From assembly GCF_017301335.1 (NCBI RefSeq), contig NZ_CP071247.1:744001-808000 (forward strand): a stretch of 64,000 nt of DNA, read 5' to 3'. Source of the DNA: Marinobacter salinisoli. GTDB lineage: Bacteria; Pseudomonadota; Gammaproteobacteria; Pseudomonadales; Oleiphilaceae. Position 1 is the stretch's first letter; the number at the start of each line of letters is the position of its first letter. Shown piece by piece: positions 1-8,721 of this stretch. The notes beneath the pieces were generated by a model, which was not told where the DNA came from, did not search any database, and worked only from the letters and a program-made list of their open reading frames with translations. Both the position numbers and the translations under genes were made by a program.

Positions 1-5
1 AGAAC

Positions 6-55
6 TTCCCTATCTAGCGCGCCGAGACAACCGGTGCCTCCGTACTGATAGGGAA
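6..55. repeat. Short inverted repeat near the window edge
   Basis: TTCCCTATC (6-14) is matched by GATAGGGAA (47-55), a perfect 9-bp inverted repeat with a 32-base spacer. It lies downstream of betA. Function is unknown; it could be a stem-loop at a transcript end or an operator for a gene outside the window. Confidence 0.35.
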
Positions 56-72
56 ACCCTGAGGGCTTGCGA

Positions 73-95
73 CCCCGGGGCACGACGCCCCGGGG
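73..95 (-). terminator. GC-rich stem-loop after betA
   Basis: CCCCGGGGC (73-81) pairs perfectly with GCCCCGGGG (87-95) around a 5-base loop, 24 bases after the betA stop. There is no T-run after it on the minus strand, so it is either a U-poor terminator or an mRNA-protecting hairpin for the bet operon. Confidence 0.45.
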
Positions 96-118
96 CTCGG
101 GAAGGCCTCAAGCACTCC

Positions 119-1804
119 TCAACTGAGGGTGCGCTTGGCCTCGCCCGATCGTTGACGTGCCTGCCACTGGTCGTCCATGACGACGGGCGCATCGGAAGGT
201 TTCAGCGGCTCCATGCCGCGGATCAGGTCGGCTGCCCGCTCCGCCACCATAATGGTCGGCGAGTTCAGGTTGCCATTGGGTATCGTCGGGAAGATGGACG
301 AGTCCACCACCCGAAGATTCTGGATGCCGCGGACCCGGGTTTCCGGATCGACTACGGCCATGTCATCGGTACCCATCTTGCAGGAGCAGGACGGGTGGTA
401 GGCGCTTTCCACAGCCTGCCGGACAAACGCGTCGATCTGCTCGTCGGTGACCACATCCTCACCCGGCTGGATCTCCGCACCACGGTACTCGTCCATCGCC
501 GGCTGGTTGATGATTTCCCGGGTCAGGCGCACGCAATCCCGGAAGCCCTCGCGGTCGTCCTCGTGCTGCATATAGTTGAACAGGATACGGGGATGATCTT
601 TCGGGTCCGCCGATTTCACGTGCACAAAACCACGGCTCTTCGGCTTGTTGTGGCCTATGTGCAGCTGGAAACCGTCGCCCTTGAACGCTTCCCGACCGTC
701 ATAGCGCATGGCCGCCGGCAGGAAGTGGTACTGCAGATCCGGCCATTCCACGCCCGCCTTGGAGCGGATAAAGCCACAGGACTCGAAATGGTTGGTCGCG
801 CCCAGGCCGTCCTTTTTCAGGAGCCAGCGCACACCGATCTTGAGCTTGTTCCACGGGTCCAGCTTGCGGTTCAGGGATACCGGCTGCTTGCAGCGGAACT
901 GGAAGTAGAATTCCAGATGGTCCTGAAGGTTCTCACCCACGCCGGGCAGTTCGTGCTTCACCTCAATGCCGGCCTTTTCCAGCACCTCGCGGCTGCCGAT
1001 ACCGGACAGCTGCAACAGGTGCGGCGACCCGATGGAACCGGCGGACAGAATCACCTCGTCGCTGGCGTGGGCTTCATGCACCTGGCCACCCTGCTCATAG
1101 CGCACACCGGTGGCGGTTTTGCCGTCCAGCAACACCTTGTGCACCATCGCGTGGGTCACCACGGTCAGGTTCGGGCGCTTCATGGCCGGGCGCAGGTAGG
1201 CATTGGCGGTGGACCAGCGCCGGCCGTGCATCACGGTCATGTGCATGGGGCCGAAGCCTTCCTGCTGGGCGCCGTTGTAGTCTTCGGTTTCGAAATAACC
1301 GGCGTCGGTACCCGCTTTGATGAACGCCTTGTACAGCGGGTTCTGCATGTTGTTGCCGTTATTCACGCCCAACGGACCCTGTCCGCCCCGGTAGTCGTCG
1401 CCGCCGAAGGCCCAGGTTTCGGCCTTCTTGAAGTACGGCAGAACGTGGCGGTAATCCCAGCCTTCGGCACCTTCCTGCTGCCACTCGTCAAAGTCCCGGG
1501 CATGGCCACGGACATAGACCATGCCATTAATGGACGATGAACCGCCCAGTACCTTGCCGCGCGGACAGTGCATGCGGCGGTTGTCCAGATACGGCTCCGG
1601 ATCGGTTTCGAACTGCCAGGCGTACTTCTTGGTGTTCATGGGAATGGACAGGGCTGTCGGCATCTGAATGAAGATGCTCTTGTCGCTGCCGCCGGTTTCC
1701 AGCAGCAGCACCGACTTCTTGCCGTCCTCGGTCAGGCGATTGGCCAGCACGCAGCCAGCCGATCCCGCCCCTACCACGATGTAATCGTATTGGTTTTCTT
1801 TCAT
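119..1804 (-). CDS. betA: Choline dehydrogenase BetA (GMC oxidoreductase)
   Basis: This flavoprotein oxidises choline to betaine aldehyde (and can take the aldehyde on to glycine betaine) at the membrane for osmoprotection. The 561 residues match the usual BetA length. The N-terminus carries the FAD-binding motif VGAGSAG (about 11-17), followed by the GMC signature around [13 protein letters not shown] (about 83-95). The C-terminal active-site region contains [12 protein letters not shown] and the second GMC region [14 protein letters not shown] block. The gene is last in a betI-betB-betA minus-strand operon, starting 27 bases after betB ends. Family identity is clear; the assignment to choline rather than another alcohol rests on the operon and close BetA-like sequence. 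Confidence 0.95.
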   Translation of the reverse strand: MKENQYDYIVVGAGSAGCVLANRLTEDGKKSVLLLETGGSDKSIFIQMPTALSIPMNTKKYAWQFETDPEPYLDNRRMHCPRGKVLGGSSSINGMVYVRGHARDFDEWQQEGAEGWDYRHVLPYFKKAETWAFGGDDYRGGQGPLGVNNGNNMQNPLYKAFIKAGTDAGYFETEDYNGAQQEGFGPMHMTVMHGRRWSTANAYLRPAMKRPNLTVVTHAMVHKVLLDGKTATGVRYEQGGQVHEAHASDEVILSAGSIGSPHLLQLSGIGSREVLEKAGIEVKHELPGVGENLQDHLEFYFQFRCKQPVSLNRKLDPWNKLKIGVRWLLKKDGLGATNHFESCGFIRSKAGVEWPDLQYHFLPAAMRYDGREAFKGDGFQLHIGHNKPKSRGFVHVKSADPKDHPRILFNYMQHEDDREGFRDCVRLTREIINQPAMDEYRGAEIQPGEDVVTDEQIDAFVRQAVESAYHPSCSCKMGTDDMAVVDPETRVRGIQNLRVVDSSIFPTIPNGNLNSPTIMVAERAADLIRGMEPLKPSDAPVVMDDQWQARQRSGEAKRTLS

Positions 1805-1831
1805 TCCAGACCTCCCGGTTGGATCGCCCGC

Positions 1832-3301
1832 TTAGAACGGCGCGTCCAGATCCTCCATGCCGACATACACGGATTTGATCTGGGTGTAGTGGTCCAGGGT
1901 AACTCGGCCGTTTTCCCGGCCCACACCAGAGAGCTTGTAGCCACCCACCGGCATTTCCGCCGGGGATGCACCGTAGCTGTTGATCCAGCAGATACCCGCT
2001 TCGATCTGGTGAATCACCCGATGGGCACGACGGATATCGTTGGTGAAAACACCCGCAGCCAGGCCCGTCTCGGTGTCGTTGGCGCGGGCAACCACTTCGT
2101 CTTCCTCGGAGAACTTGAGCACGGACATCACCGGGCCAAAGATTTCCTCTTTGACGATGGTCATGTCGTCGGTGCAGTCGGTGAAGATGGTTGGCGCCAC
2201 GAAAAAGCCCCCTTCGGCCGATGCCGGAGCCAGGGTATGGCCGCCTTCTGCCAGGGTTGCCCCCTCGGCCTTTCCTTTGGCGATGTAATCGAGCACCAGG
2301 TCCCGGTGCTTAGCGGAGATGAGGGCGCCGTAGTTGGTGGCCGGATCCATCGGATCCCCCGGCTTGATGTTGTTGCGCGTACGCTCCAGCAGCCGGTCCA
2401 TGAAACGTTGATAGATGCCTTCCTGAACGAATACGCGGGTACCGTTGGTACAGATCTCACCCTGGGTATAAAAATTCCCCACCATCGCCGCGGAGACGGC
2501 GTTCTCCACATCCGCATCGTCGAAGATGATCAGCGGCGACTTGCCGCCCAGCTCCATGGTGACATCCTTCAGTGTGGAGGCCGCAGCCGCCATGACCTTC
2601 TTGCCAGTGGCTACTTCGCCGGTAAACGACACTTTCTCGATGTCCGGGTGGTGGGTCAGCCACTGGCCGACTTCGGCCGCGCCCTGCACCACGTTGAACA
2701 CACCCGCCGGCACACCGGCCTCGATGTAGATTTCCGCCAGCTTGATGGCGCCCATCGGAGTTTCTTCCGACGGCTTGAAAATCAGTGCGTTACCCGCCGC
2801 CAGTGCCGGACCGGACTTCCAGCAGGCAATCTGGATCGGATAGTTCCAGGCACCGATACCGGCGCAGATGCCCAGCGGCTCCCGACGGGTGTAATAGAAA
2901 TCGCCACCCAGGTCCTGCTGAATGCCCTCAACGCTGGGGGCCAGGCCCGCAAAGTATTCGATCACATCCGCGCCGGTGACCACGTCCACCGCCTCGGCTT
3001 CCTGCATCGGCTTGCCGGTGTCCCGCACTTCCGCCTCGGCCAGCTCGTCATTGCGCTCGCGCAGCAGCGCCACGGCCTTGTTCAGAATCCGGCCACGCTC
3101 GATCGCCGGCATGGCAGACCATTCGGCAAACCCGGCCTTGGCACTTTCAATCGCCGCCTGCTGGACGGACTCGTCCGCCACTTCCACTTCATAGATAACT
3201 TCGCCAGTGGCCGGGTTCACCACGGGAAACGTTTCGCCGCTGGTGTTGGCCAGGAAACGGCCGTGTACAAAATTCTGGTAACGAGGGAGTGATCCAGACA
3301 T
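1832..3301 (-). CDS. betB: Betaine aldehyde dehydrogenase BetB
   Basis: NAD(P)-dependent aldehyde dehydrogenase that converts betaine aldehyde to the osmolyte glycine betaine. The 489-residue protein starts at [11 protein letters not shown], giving the standard family length; the longer open frame upstream (to 3367) runs into betI and has no family match. The catalytic glutamate is in [11 protein letters not shown] and the catalytic cysteine in [12 protein letters not shown]. The gene lies between betI (17-base gap) and betA, the usual operon order in gammaproteobacteria. It should be repressed by BetI and induced by choline. Confidence 0.95.
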   Translation of the reverse strand: MSGSLPRYQNFVHGRFLANTSGETFPVVNPATGEVIYEVEVADESVQQAAIESAKAGFAEWSAMPAIERGRILNKAVALLRERNDELAEAEVRDTGKPMQEAEAVDVVTGADVIEYFAGLAPSVEGIQQDLGGDFYYTRREPLGICAGIGAWNYPIQIACWKSGPALAAGNALIFKPSEETPMGAIKLAEIYIEAGVPAGVFNVVQGAAEVGQWLTHHPDIEKVSFTGEVATGKKVMAAAASTLKDVTMELGGKSPLIIFDDADVENAVSAAMVGNFYTQGEICTNGTRVFVQEGIYQRFMDRLLERTRNNIKPGDPMDPATNYGALISAKHRDLVLDYIAKGKAEGATLAEGGHTLAPASAEGGFFVAPTIFTDCTDDMTIVKEEIFGPVMSVLKFSEEDEVVARANDTETGLAAGVFTNDIRRAHRVIHQIEAGICWINSYGASPAEMPVGGYKLSGVGRENGRVTLDHYTQIKSVYVGMEDLDAPF

Positions 3302-3318
3302 AACGAGTGTCCTCGCGA

Positions 3319-3915
3319 TTACAAGTTCGTGTATTGGTCGAGCGCGTCTTTGACAAAGCGCTTGCACAGTTGTTCACCGGCTTCGAAACTCTCTTCCGGG
3401 TCCAGGCTGAGGGCACTACGGAGCCAGAAGCCGTCAATCATCGCCGCGGCCTGCCGGGCCGCAGCGGTTGCCTGTTCTTCATCCAGCACCTGCGCAAAGG
3501 AGTAACGCAGGTTGCTGTAGAGTCGGGCGTTGTTGATCTGCTGGAGGCGTTTCAGACCCGGCTCGTGCATCGAGCGCGCCCAGAAACTCAACCAGGTTTT
3601 CGCCGCCAGGGACGAGCGCTGAAACTCCGAAAAGTTCGCCTCGATAATGCAGTTCAGACGCTGCAGCGGCGTTCCGTCGGTATGCGCCATGCGCTCCCGC
3701 AATTCCCCGCCGAGCTGATTCAGCATGTAACGCAGGGCGGCTTCGATCAGCCCCTGCTTGCCGCCGAAATAGTGACTGATAATCCCGGACGACATGCCAG
3801 CGCGTTTGCTGATGCTGACAATCGTGGTGTTCTGCATACCCAGTTCCGCAATGGACGCCATCGTGGCCTCAATCAACTGCTGTTTCCGGGTGTCTTTGAC
3901 TCCAATTTTGGGCAT
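3319..3915 (-). CDS. betI: TetR-family choline-responsive repressor BetI
   Basis: A 198-residue TetR-type regulator. The N-terminal helix-turn-helix covers about residues 10-56 ([35 protein letters not shown] split over helices 1-3), with the typical SxGxxSHYFGGKxGL ending. The C-terminal ligand domain keeps BetI-like positions such as FWLRSALS. It is the first gene of betIBA and sits just downstream of a perfect 20-bp palindrome, so it very likely represses its own operon and is relieved by choline. Confidence 0.93.
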   Translation of the reverse strand: MPKIGVKDTRKQQLIEATMASIAELGMQNTTIVSISKRAGMSSGIISHYFGGKQGLIEAALRYMLNQLGGELRERMAHTDGTPLQRLNCIIEANFSEFQRSSLAAKTWLSFWARSMHEPGLKRLQQINNARLYSNLRYSFAQVLDEEQATAAARQAAAMIDGFWLRSALSLDPEESFEAGEQLCKRFVKDALDQYTNL

Positions 3916-3945
3916 TTCAACGTCGCCGTCGTCGCTTCAAATTTT

Positions 3946-3965
3946 TTAATTGAACGTTCAATTAA
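3946..3965. promoter_or_regulatory. BetI operator palindrome
   Basis: TTAATTGAACGTTCAATTAA is a perfect 20-bp palindrome located 31 bases upstream of the betI start codon. Its core, ATTGAACGTTCAAT, resembles the known BetI box type of Proteobacteria. No other clear candidate operator is visible in this gap. Confidence 0.8.
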
Positions 3966-4064
3966 CAAAAATGATAACGAGACGTTAATCCGATTTCAAC
4001 TCTGTTCAGAACTTGATCGAGGTGTTACGTATGCGGGATAACCGAAGACGGCGTGCGCTACGGG

Positions 4065-4325
4065 TCAGGGTTTTCGGCGGTAATGAGGATCCGTCCAGCA
4101 GCGGGGCAAGGCCTCGCCCGACGGAAAACTAAGATCGGATTTTTCATACATTTCAGGATCCTGGGCTTCCTCCCCGTAATGAAGGCTGCCCTCAATCTGG
4201 GTCTTGTGTGGATCAAACAGGCTCTGGGCATCCAACACCTCTATCAGATGACCCGTGGATGTCTCTGCCACAAACATAGCGCCTTTCCCCCCACATCTCT
4301 GATCATAAATTAACCACCACTTCAC
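4065..4325 (-). CDS. Hypothetical small protein
   Basis: An 86-residue open frame with a GTG start, beginning MKWWLIYDQRCGGKGAMF. The composition is normal for a soluble protein (SFPSGEALPRCWTDPHYRRKP at the end). The opposite-strand frame over the same bases has a less protein-like composition, so the minus frame is preferred. No convincing ribosome binding site is seen and I do not recognise a family. It stands alone between betI and the beta-barrel gene. Confidence 0.45.
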   Translation of the reverse strand: MKWWLIYDQRCGGKGAMFVAETSTGHLIEVLDAQSLFDPHKTQIEGSLHYGEEAQDPEMYEKSDLSFPSGEALPRCWTDPHYRRKP

Positions 4326-4524
4326 ACAGGATAGTCACTGTAAGCGCAACCTGACAGGAAAGAACCTTGCGGACCAATCTCCAAAAGATGTCTTAAAAAC
4401 ACCACAAAACCCGTTGAAAATCCTGGAAACAGACCTCTTCAGTATTTTTGTTCCACAACTCGACAAAACTGGAACCATCGCCTAGTTTTTAACCGTCAAA
4501 CGCTTAGCACAGGAGGCTAAGAAC

Positions 4525-5085
4525 ATGAAAAATCCACTTCCCTTGGCTCTTGCTGTATCTCTGGCCGCCGTGTCCGGCACTGCTTTTGCCGGAAGTGACA
4601 GCGGCTTTTACGTGGGTGCGTCCGTTGGTCAGGCGCAATTGGAACTGAATGACCAGGATCCGAATTTTGACTCTATCGATTTTGACGACGACGACACCGG
4701 TTACAAGATCTTTGGCGGTTACAACTTCGGCCTGATTCCGCTGGTGGATCTGGCGGTCGAAGGTGCATACGTCGATTTCGGGTCCTTTAGAGGCTCCGTG
4801 GGCCCCTTCAGTACTGATGCTGACCTGGATGTCACCGCCTGGACAGCGGCCGGACTGGCCGGGGTCAAACTGGGGCCGGTCGGTATTTTCGGTAAGGTGG
4901 GTGCCGCGCTCTGGGACAGCGAATTCAGCGGTGGTCTGGGCGATGACGACGGCACCGATCCTCTGTACGGCATTGGCGCCCGTTTCACGCTGTTTTCACT
5001 CCAGGTCCGCGCCGAGTGGGAGCGCTTTGATCTGGACAACACCGACATCGATTACTTCTCTGTCGGTGGTGCATTCACCTTCTGA
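4525..5085 (+). CDS. Outer-membrane beta-barrel protein
   Basis: A 186-residue secreted protein with a classic signal peptide (about 1-22, ending TAFA). The mature part has alternating strands rich in glycine and aromatics (GFYVGASVGQAQLEL, YKIFGGYNFG, DLAVEGAYVDFG) and ends in phenylalanine, the signature for BAM-mediated outer-membrane insertion. It matches the small 8-stranded OmpA-like/OMP_b-brl type. A strong AGGAGG precedes the ATG. An acidic loop (DFDDDD) may bind cations. It is monocistronic and convergent with the HerA-like gene. The exact function is unknown. Confidence 0.85.
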   Translation: MKNPLPLALAVSLAAVSGTAFAGSDSGFYVGASVGQAQLELNDQDPNFDSIDFDDDDTGYKIFGGYNFGLIPLVDLAVEGAYVDFGSFRGSVGPFSTDADLDVTAWTAAGLAGVKLGPVGIFGKVGAALWDSEFSGGLGDDDGTDPLYGIGARFTLFSLQVRAEWERFDLDNTDIDYFSVGGAFTF

Positions 5086-5098
5086 GTTGCCTGACGTA

Positions 5099-5131
5099 AC
5101 CGGGCAGTGTGCCAACACTGGCTGTCCCGGT
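5099..5131. terminator. Stem-loop between convergent genes
   Basis: ACCGGG (5099-5104) pairs with CCCGGT (5126-5131), with an inner perfect stem CAGTGT/ACACTG. It sits just after the beta-barrel stop and just before the end of the convergent HerA-like gene, so it may act as a bidirectional terminator. Confidence 0.4.
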
Positions 5132-5139
5132 GGTTTCGC

Positions 5140-6624
5140 CTAGCGGCGCCCACCCCCCAGCAAGCCTCCGAGCAAACCTCGCAAGATCTGACGTCCCAGC
5201 TGACTGCCCACAGACCGGGCTGCGGATTTGGCCATGGCCTCCACGACACCCTGCCGGCGGCCGGTTCCCCACAACACGTCACTCAACGGGTTGCTGTCTG
5301 ACGCTTTCTTTTCGGCCCGGGTTTTGCCCTCTTGCGCCGCCTTTACCGCCGCTTGCGCCCGTTGGGTCAGGATTTCGTGCGCCGACTCCCGGTTTACGGG
5401 CAGGTCGTATTTCGCGCCCACGCGGCTGCACCGCATCGTGGCGATGCGCTCGTCGGGGGTTACCGGCCCCATCCGGCACCGCGGTGGGGCAATGCGGGCG
5501 CGTTCCACCGGCATGGGCACGCCCTTGTCCTGCAGGGTAGACACCAGCGCTTCCCCCACCCCCAGCTCAGAGATCACTGTGGCCACATCCAGTGCCGGAT
5601 TGTCCGGAAAGGTTTCCGCAGCCGTTTTCACCGCTTTCTGATCCCGTGGCGTATAGGCCCGCAGCGCGTGCTGAATCCGGTTACCCAGCTGCCCCAGCAC
5701 CTCACCTGGCAGATCGTCCGGGAACTGGGAGCAGAAATAGATGCCCACGCCTTTGGAGCGGATCAGCCGAACCACCTGTTCGATTCGCTTGAGCAGCACA
5801 GGGGGCGCGTCGTCAAACAACAGGTGCGCTTCGTCAAAGAACAACACCATCCGTGGCTTGTCGAGATCCCCCACCTCGGGCAGGTTCTCGAACAGTTCCG
5901 ACAGCAGCCAGAGCAGGAAGCTGGAGTAGACACGGGGCTTGAGAATCAGCTGGTCCGCCGCGAAGATGTTGATCACCCCGCGGCCGCTCAGATCGGTGGC
6001 CATCAGGTCATTCAGGTCCAGCGCCGGCTCACCGAACAACAGATCGCCGCCTTCGCGCTCCAGGCTCAAGAGGTCCCGCTGGATGGCGGCAATCGACTGC
6101 GCACTGACCAGGCCATACTGCTCCGAAATCTCTTTACGCAGCTCGGACACCAGACCCAGCATGGCTCGGAGATCTTCCCAGTCCAGCAGCAGCAGGCCCT
6201 GGTCATCGGCCACCCGGAAGGTCACTTCCAGTACCCCGGTCTGGGTGTCGTTGAGTTCCAGCAGGCGTGCCAGCAACGCCGGCCCCATTTCGCTGATGGT
6301 GGTGCGCACCCGGTGGCCCTGCTTGCCGTACAGGTCCCAGAACACCACTGGATTGGCCTCCGGGGCGTAGGCTTCGACACCGAGGTCAGCCGCCCTGGCC
6401 TGCAATTTTTCACTGCCGGCCCCCGGCTGGGACAGCCCGGCAACGTCGCCCTTCACATCGGCCATAAAGACCGGCACGCCCATGCGTGAAAAACCCTCCG
6501 CCAGCACCATCATGGTGACGGTTTTGCCGGTGCCCGTGGCGCCTGCAATCAGGCCATGCCGGTTGCCATAACCACCCAGCAGCCACACCGGCTGCTGGCC
6601 CTTACCTACCAGTATCTGATTCAC
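5140..6624 (-). CDS. HerA-like ATPase of the DUF853 family
   Basis: A 494-residue P-loop ATPase of the HerA/FtsK superfamily (DUF853; the E. coli relative is YjgR). The Walker A motif is GATGTGKT (about residues 28-35) and the Walker B region is RMVLFFDEAHLLFDDAP. The GTG start at 6624 (protein begins MNQILVGKG) is chosen because GGAG lies 7 bases upstream and it matches family starts; an ATG at 6651 is possible. The C-terminus ends in a Gly/Leu/Arg-rich tail (LLGGLLGGGRR). Family members are conserved, but their cellular role is poorly defined. The small gene at 6683-6940 precedes it on the same strand and could be cotranscribed. Confidence 0.9.
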   Translation of the reverse strand: MNQILVGKGQQPVWLLGGYGNRHGLIAGATGTGKTVTMMVLAEGFSRMGVPVFMADVKGDVAGLSQPGAGSEKLQARAADLGVEAYAPEANPVVFWDLYGKQGHRVRTTISEMGPALLARLLELNDTQTGVLEVTFRVADDQGLLLLDWEDLRAMLGLVSELRKEISEQYGLVSAQSIAAIQRDLLSLEREGGDLLFGEPALDLNDLMATDLSGRGVINIFAADQLILKPRVYSSFLLWLLSELFENLPEVGDLDKPRMVLFFDEAHLLFDDAPPVLLKRIEQVVRLIRSKGVGIYFCSQFPDDLPGEVLGQLGNRIQHALRAYTPRDQKAVKTAAETFPDNPALDVATVISELGVGEALVSTLQDKGVPMPVERARIAPPRCRMGPVTPDERIATMRCSRVGAKYDLPVNRESAHEILTQRAQAAVKAAQEGKTRAEKKASDSNPLSDVLWGTGRRQGVVEAMAKSAARSVGSQLGRQILRGLLGGLLGGGRR

Positions 6625-6682
6625 GGGAGATCTCCATTCGGGGCGTATCAAACGCCGTCCTGAAACGGAGTATAGTTGGTGG

Positions 6683-6940
6683 TCAGCGGGGCGTTAGACC
6701 ATCGCCTTTGACGCCCAGGCGGTCGAGGTAGAGGTGCAGGTCGGCCTCACTCATGTCGACGTATTCCAGTACCCGGCCGTAGAGCATGGCGGTCGGCACG
6801 TTGCGGCCGTTCAGCTCCTGCTGGGTCTGGTGAATGAGATAGAGGATCAGACGTTCGGTGCGGGTCAGGCCGTCCCGAACATCGGGGATGGCTTCAAGCA
6901 CCGCCTGCCATTGTTCGGCGGTCATGGAATCGTTGCGCAT
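6683..6940 (-). CDS. Conserved small hypothetical protein
   Basis: An 85-residue protein beginning MRNDSMTAEQWQ. It is largely helical and acidic (LTRTERLILYLIHQTQQEL, YVDMSEADLHLYLDRLGV). A longer frame to 6988 exists, but its extra residues are Gly/Pro-rich and look non-coding. It is 58 bases upstream of the HerA-like gene on the same strand. The family is not recognised; the helix pattern resembles small DNA-binding or adaptor proteins, but that is only an impression. Confidence 0.65.
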   Translation of the reverse strand: MRNDSMTAEQWQAVLEAIPDVRDGLTRTERLILYLIHQTQQELNGRNVPTAMLYGRVLEYVDMSEADLHLYLDRLGVKGDGLTPR

Positions 6941-7023
6941 TTCACCCGCTCCATATCCGGCTTGAGCTTCCGGGCCCGGGTGGTTCACACTGACCAGGTA
7001 TCCCCTGCCCCGGAGCCCGAACC

Positions 7024-7191
7024 ATGCCCGTTATCGGATGGATTATAGTCCTGCTGTCCTTTGCCCTGATCATTGGCAGCCTGCTGCTGTTGCGGGATTC
7101 AGCCAACATGCGCATCCCGCCCGAGAAGCTGGAAAAGATCCGCCGGCGTAAAGCCGAGCTGGACGCCCAGGAGAAGGACGAGAACGACTGA
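7024..7191 (+). CDS. DUF2897 family small membrane protein
   Basis: A 55-residue protein, MPVIGWIIVLLSFALIIGSL followed by LLLRDSANMRIPPEKLEKIR and a charged tail ending KDEND. One N-terminal transmembrane helix (about 4-24) precedes a short cytoplasmic charged region. The VIGWII start and SANMRIPPEKL block are what I know as the DUF2897 family of gammaproteobacterial mini-proteins of unknown function. It is too short for usual gene finders. Confidence 0.8.
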   Translation: MPVIGWIIVLLSFALIIGSLLLLRDSANMRIPPEKLEKIRRRKAELDAQEKDEND

Positions 7192-7198
7192 CGCAGAA

Positions 7199-7375
7199 TC
7201 AGTCGTCCGAGCGGAACAGGCAGTTCTTGGCGTAGTCTCTGGCCTCGTTGGCGGTCCACTCGCCCTTCGGCGTCGCTTCCATATCCTCGCACCACGCCTT
7301 ACTGCCAACTTCCGGAGAACACCCGGCCAAAAGAGTCAGAGCGGCAAGAAGGCTCGCAGTCACACAATATTTCAC
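7199..7375 (-). CDS. DUF3012 small lipoprotein
   Basis: A 58-residue protein with a GTG start. A lipoprotein signal ends LLAGC, so Cys-19 would be lipidated. The mature part SPEVGSKAWCEDM ... PKGEWTANEARDYAKNC is the DUF3012 pattern, with two further cysteines that could form a disulfide. It is convergent with the DUF2897 gene and lies downstream of the PLP enzyme on the same strand. The function of the family is unknown. Confidence 0.8.
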   Translation of the reverse strand: MKYCVTASLLAALTLLAGCSPEVGSKAWCEDMEATPKGEWTANEARDYAKNCLFRSDD

Positions 7376-7405
7376 GTCTGTCGGTTCCTGATCAAAGGGT
7401 GAATT

Positions 7406-8473
7406 TCAACGCACTGGCTTGAAAACGCCAGTTTCAAAAAAATGTTCCAACTGTTTTCGGTAGGACTCGGTATCAAAGCCGTTATCGGCCAGCCATTGGT
7501 CGTTGTAATAGCTATCCAGGTACCGCTCGCCGCCGTCGCAAATCATCGACACCACACTGCCGGATTCGTTGCGGGCAACCATGTCAGAGATGATCTGCAA
7601 CGCCGCGTAGACATTGGTTCCGGTAGAGCCGCCGCAGCGCCGGCCCAGCATTTTCTCAAGCACATGAATCGTGGCAAATGCCGCCGAATCGGGCACTTTG
7701 CTCATGCGATCGATCACGGACGCGACAAAGGATGGCTCCACCCGCGGGCGCCCGATGCCCTCGATCATCGAGCGCTGGCCCGTGGTCAGGCTGGCGTCGC
7801 CGGTCTGGAAGTAATCGAAGAACACCGAATTGTCCGGATCTGCCACGCACAGGCGGGTCGGGTGCCCCTGATAGCGAATGTAACGGCCGATGGTGGCCGA
7901 GGTGCCGCCAGTGCCGGCGCTCACCACAATCCAGTCCGGAACCGGATGGGGTTCGGCGCTCATTTGCTGGAAGATCGACTCGGCGATGTTGTTGTTGCCG
8001 CGCCAGTCGGTCGCCCGTTCGGCAAAGGTAAACTGATCCATGTAATGGCCGCCGACTTCCTCCGCCAAGCGCGCCGCCTCGGAGTAGATATCGCAGGCCT
8101 CCACCAGGTGGCAGCGCCCCCCGTAAAAGGCAATCTTGTCGATTTTCTCCTGCGACGTGCCTTTGGGAATAACCGCAATAAAGGGCAGCCCGAGCAGTTT
8201 CGCGAAGTAGGCTTCCGAGATGGCCGTGCTGCCGGAGGACGCTTCAATGATGGGCGTACCCTGGTGAATCTGCCCGTTGCACAGGCCGTACAGAAACAGC
8301 GAACGAGCCAGGCGATGCTTGAGGCTGCCGGTGGGATGGGTGGATTCATCCTTCAGGTACAGGGTGATGTCGCCACACGCCGGCAGATCCACCTTCAGCA
8401 AATGGGTATCCGAGGAACGCCGGAAATCCGCTTCGATGGCGGCAATCGCATGGTTAATCCAGTTCTGTTCCAC
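7406..8473 (-). CDS. PLP-dependent cysteine synthase-like enzyme (Cds1-type)
   Basis: A 355-residue fold-type II PLP enzyme. The Schiff-base lysine is in [12 protein letters not shown], and the substrate loop [12 protein letters not shown] and phosphate-binding [14 protein letters not shown] are both intact. Length and motifs fit the subgroup annotated as cysteine synthase-like or L-cysteine desulfhydrase (Cds1 of actinobacteria), rather than CysK/CysM. It may make or break cysteine with release or use of sulfide. The GTG start is supported by AAGGAG 6-7 bases upstream. No sulfur-metabolism neighbours are visible. Confidence 0.85.
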   Translation of the reverse strand: MEQNWINHAIAAIEADFRRSSDTHLLKVDLPACGDITLYLKDESTHPTGSLKHRLARSLFLYGLCNGQIHQGTPIIEASSGSTAISEAYFAKLLGLPFIAVIPKGTSQEKIDKIAFYGGRCHLVEACDIYSEAARLAEEVGGHYMDQFTFAERATDWRGNNNIAESIFQQMSAEPHPVPDWIVVSAGTGGTSATIGRYIRYQGHPTRLCVADPDNSVFFDYFQTGDASLTTGQRSMIEGIGRPRVEPSFVASVIDRMSKVPDSAAFATIHVLEKMLGRRCGGSTGTNVYAALQIISDMVARNESGSVVSMICDGGERYLDSYYNDQWLADNGFDTESYRKQLEHFFETGVFKPVR

Positions 8474-8721
8474 AACGGCTCCTTGAGCGCTTCGATGACC
8501 CGCAGAAAATTACCACACGGACGCCGCCGCCGGGCTCCGCGACACATTTTTCTACATAAATCTCATTCAGCCCGATCCCGATCCGGCGTTAGCATTGATC
8601 AGACACTAACCACAATAATAAGTAAAAACAGGAATTGGTTAACTTCGTCTGGCCAGATTGGCGGGCTCCAGTCCGTATATAACTCGCTGTCCAGCAATGC
8701 TTTGACGAGGCAACCGGCGCT

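Noticed and set aside
152..3292. Long plus-strand frames opposite betA and betB
   Set aside because: Composition (His/Val/Arg-rich) and lack of motifs mark them as shadows of the bet genes.
4053..4313. Plus-strand 86-codon frame downstream of betI
   Set aside because: It overlaps the more protein-like minus-strand frame and has no start signal.
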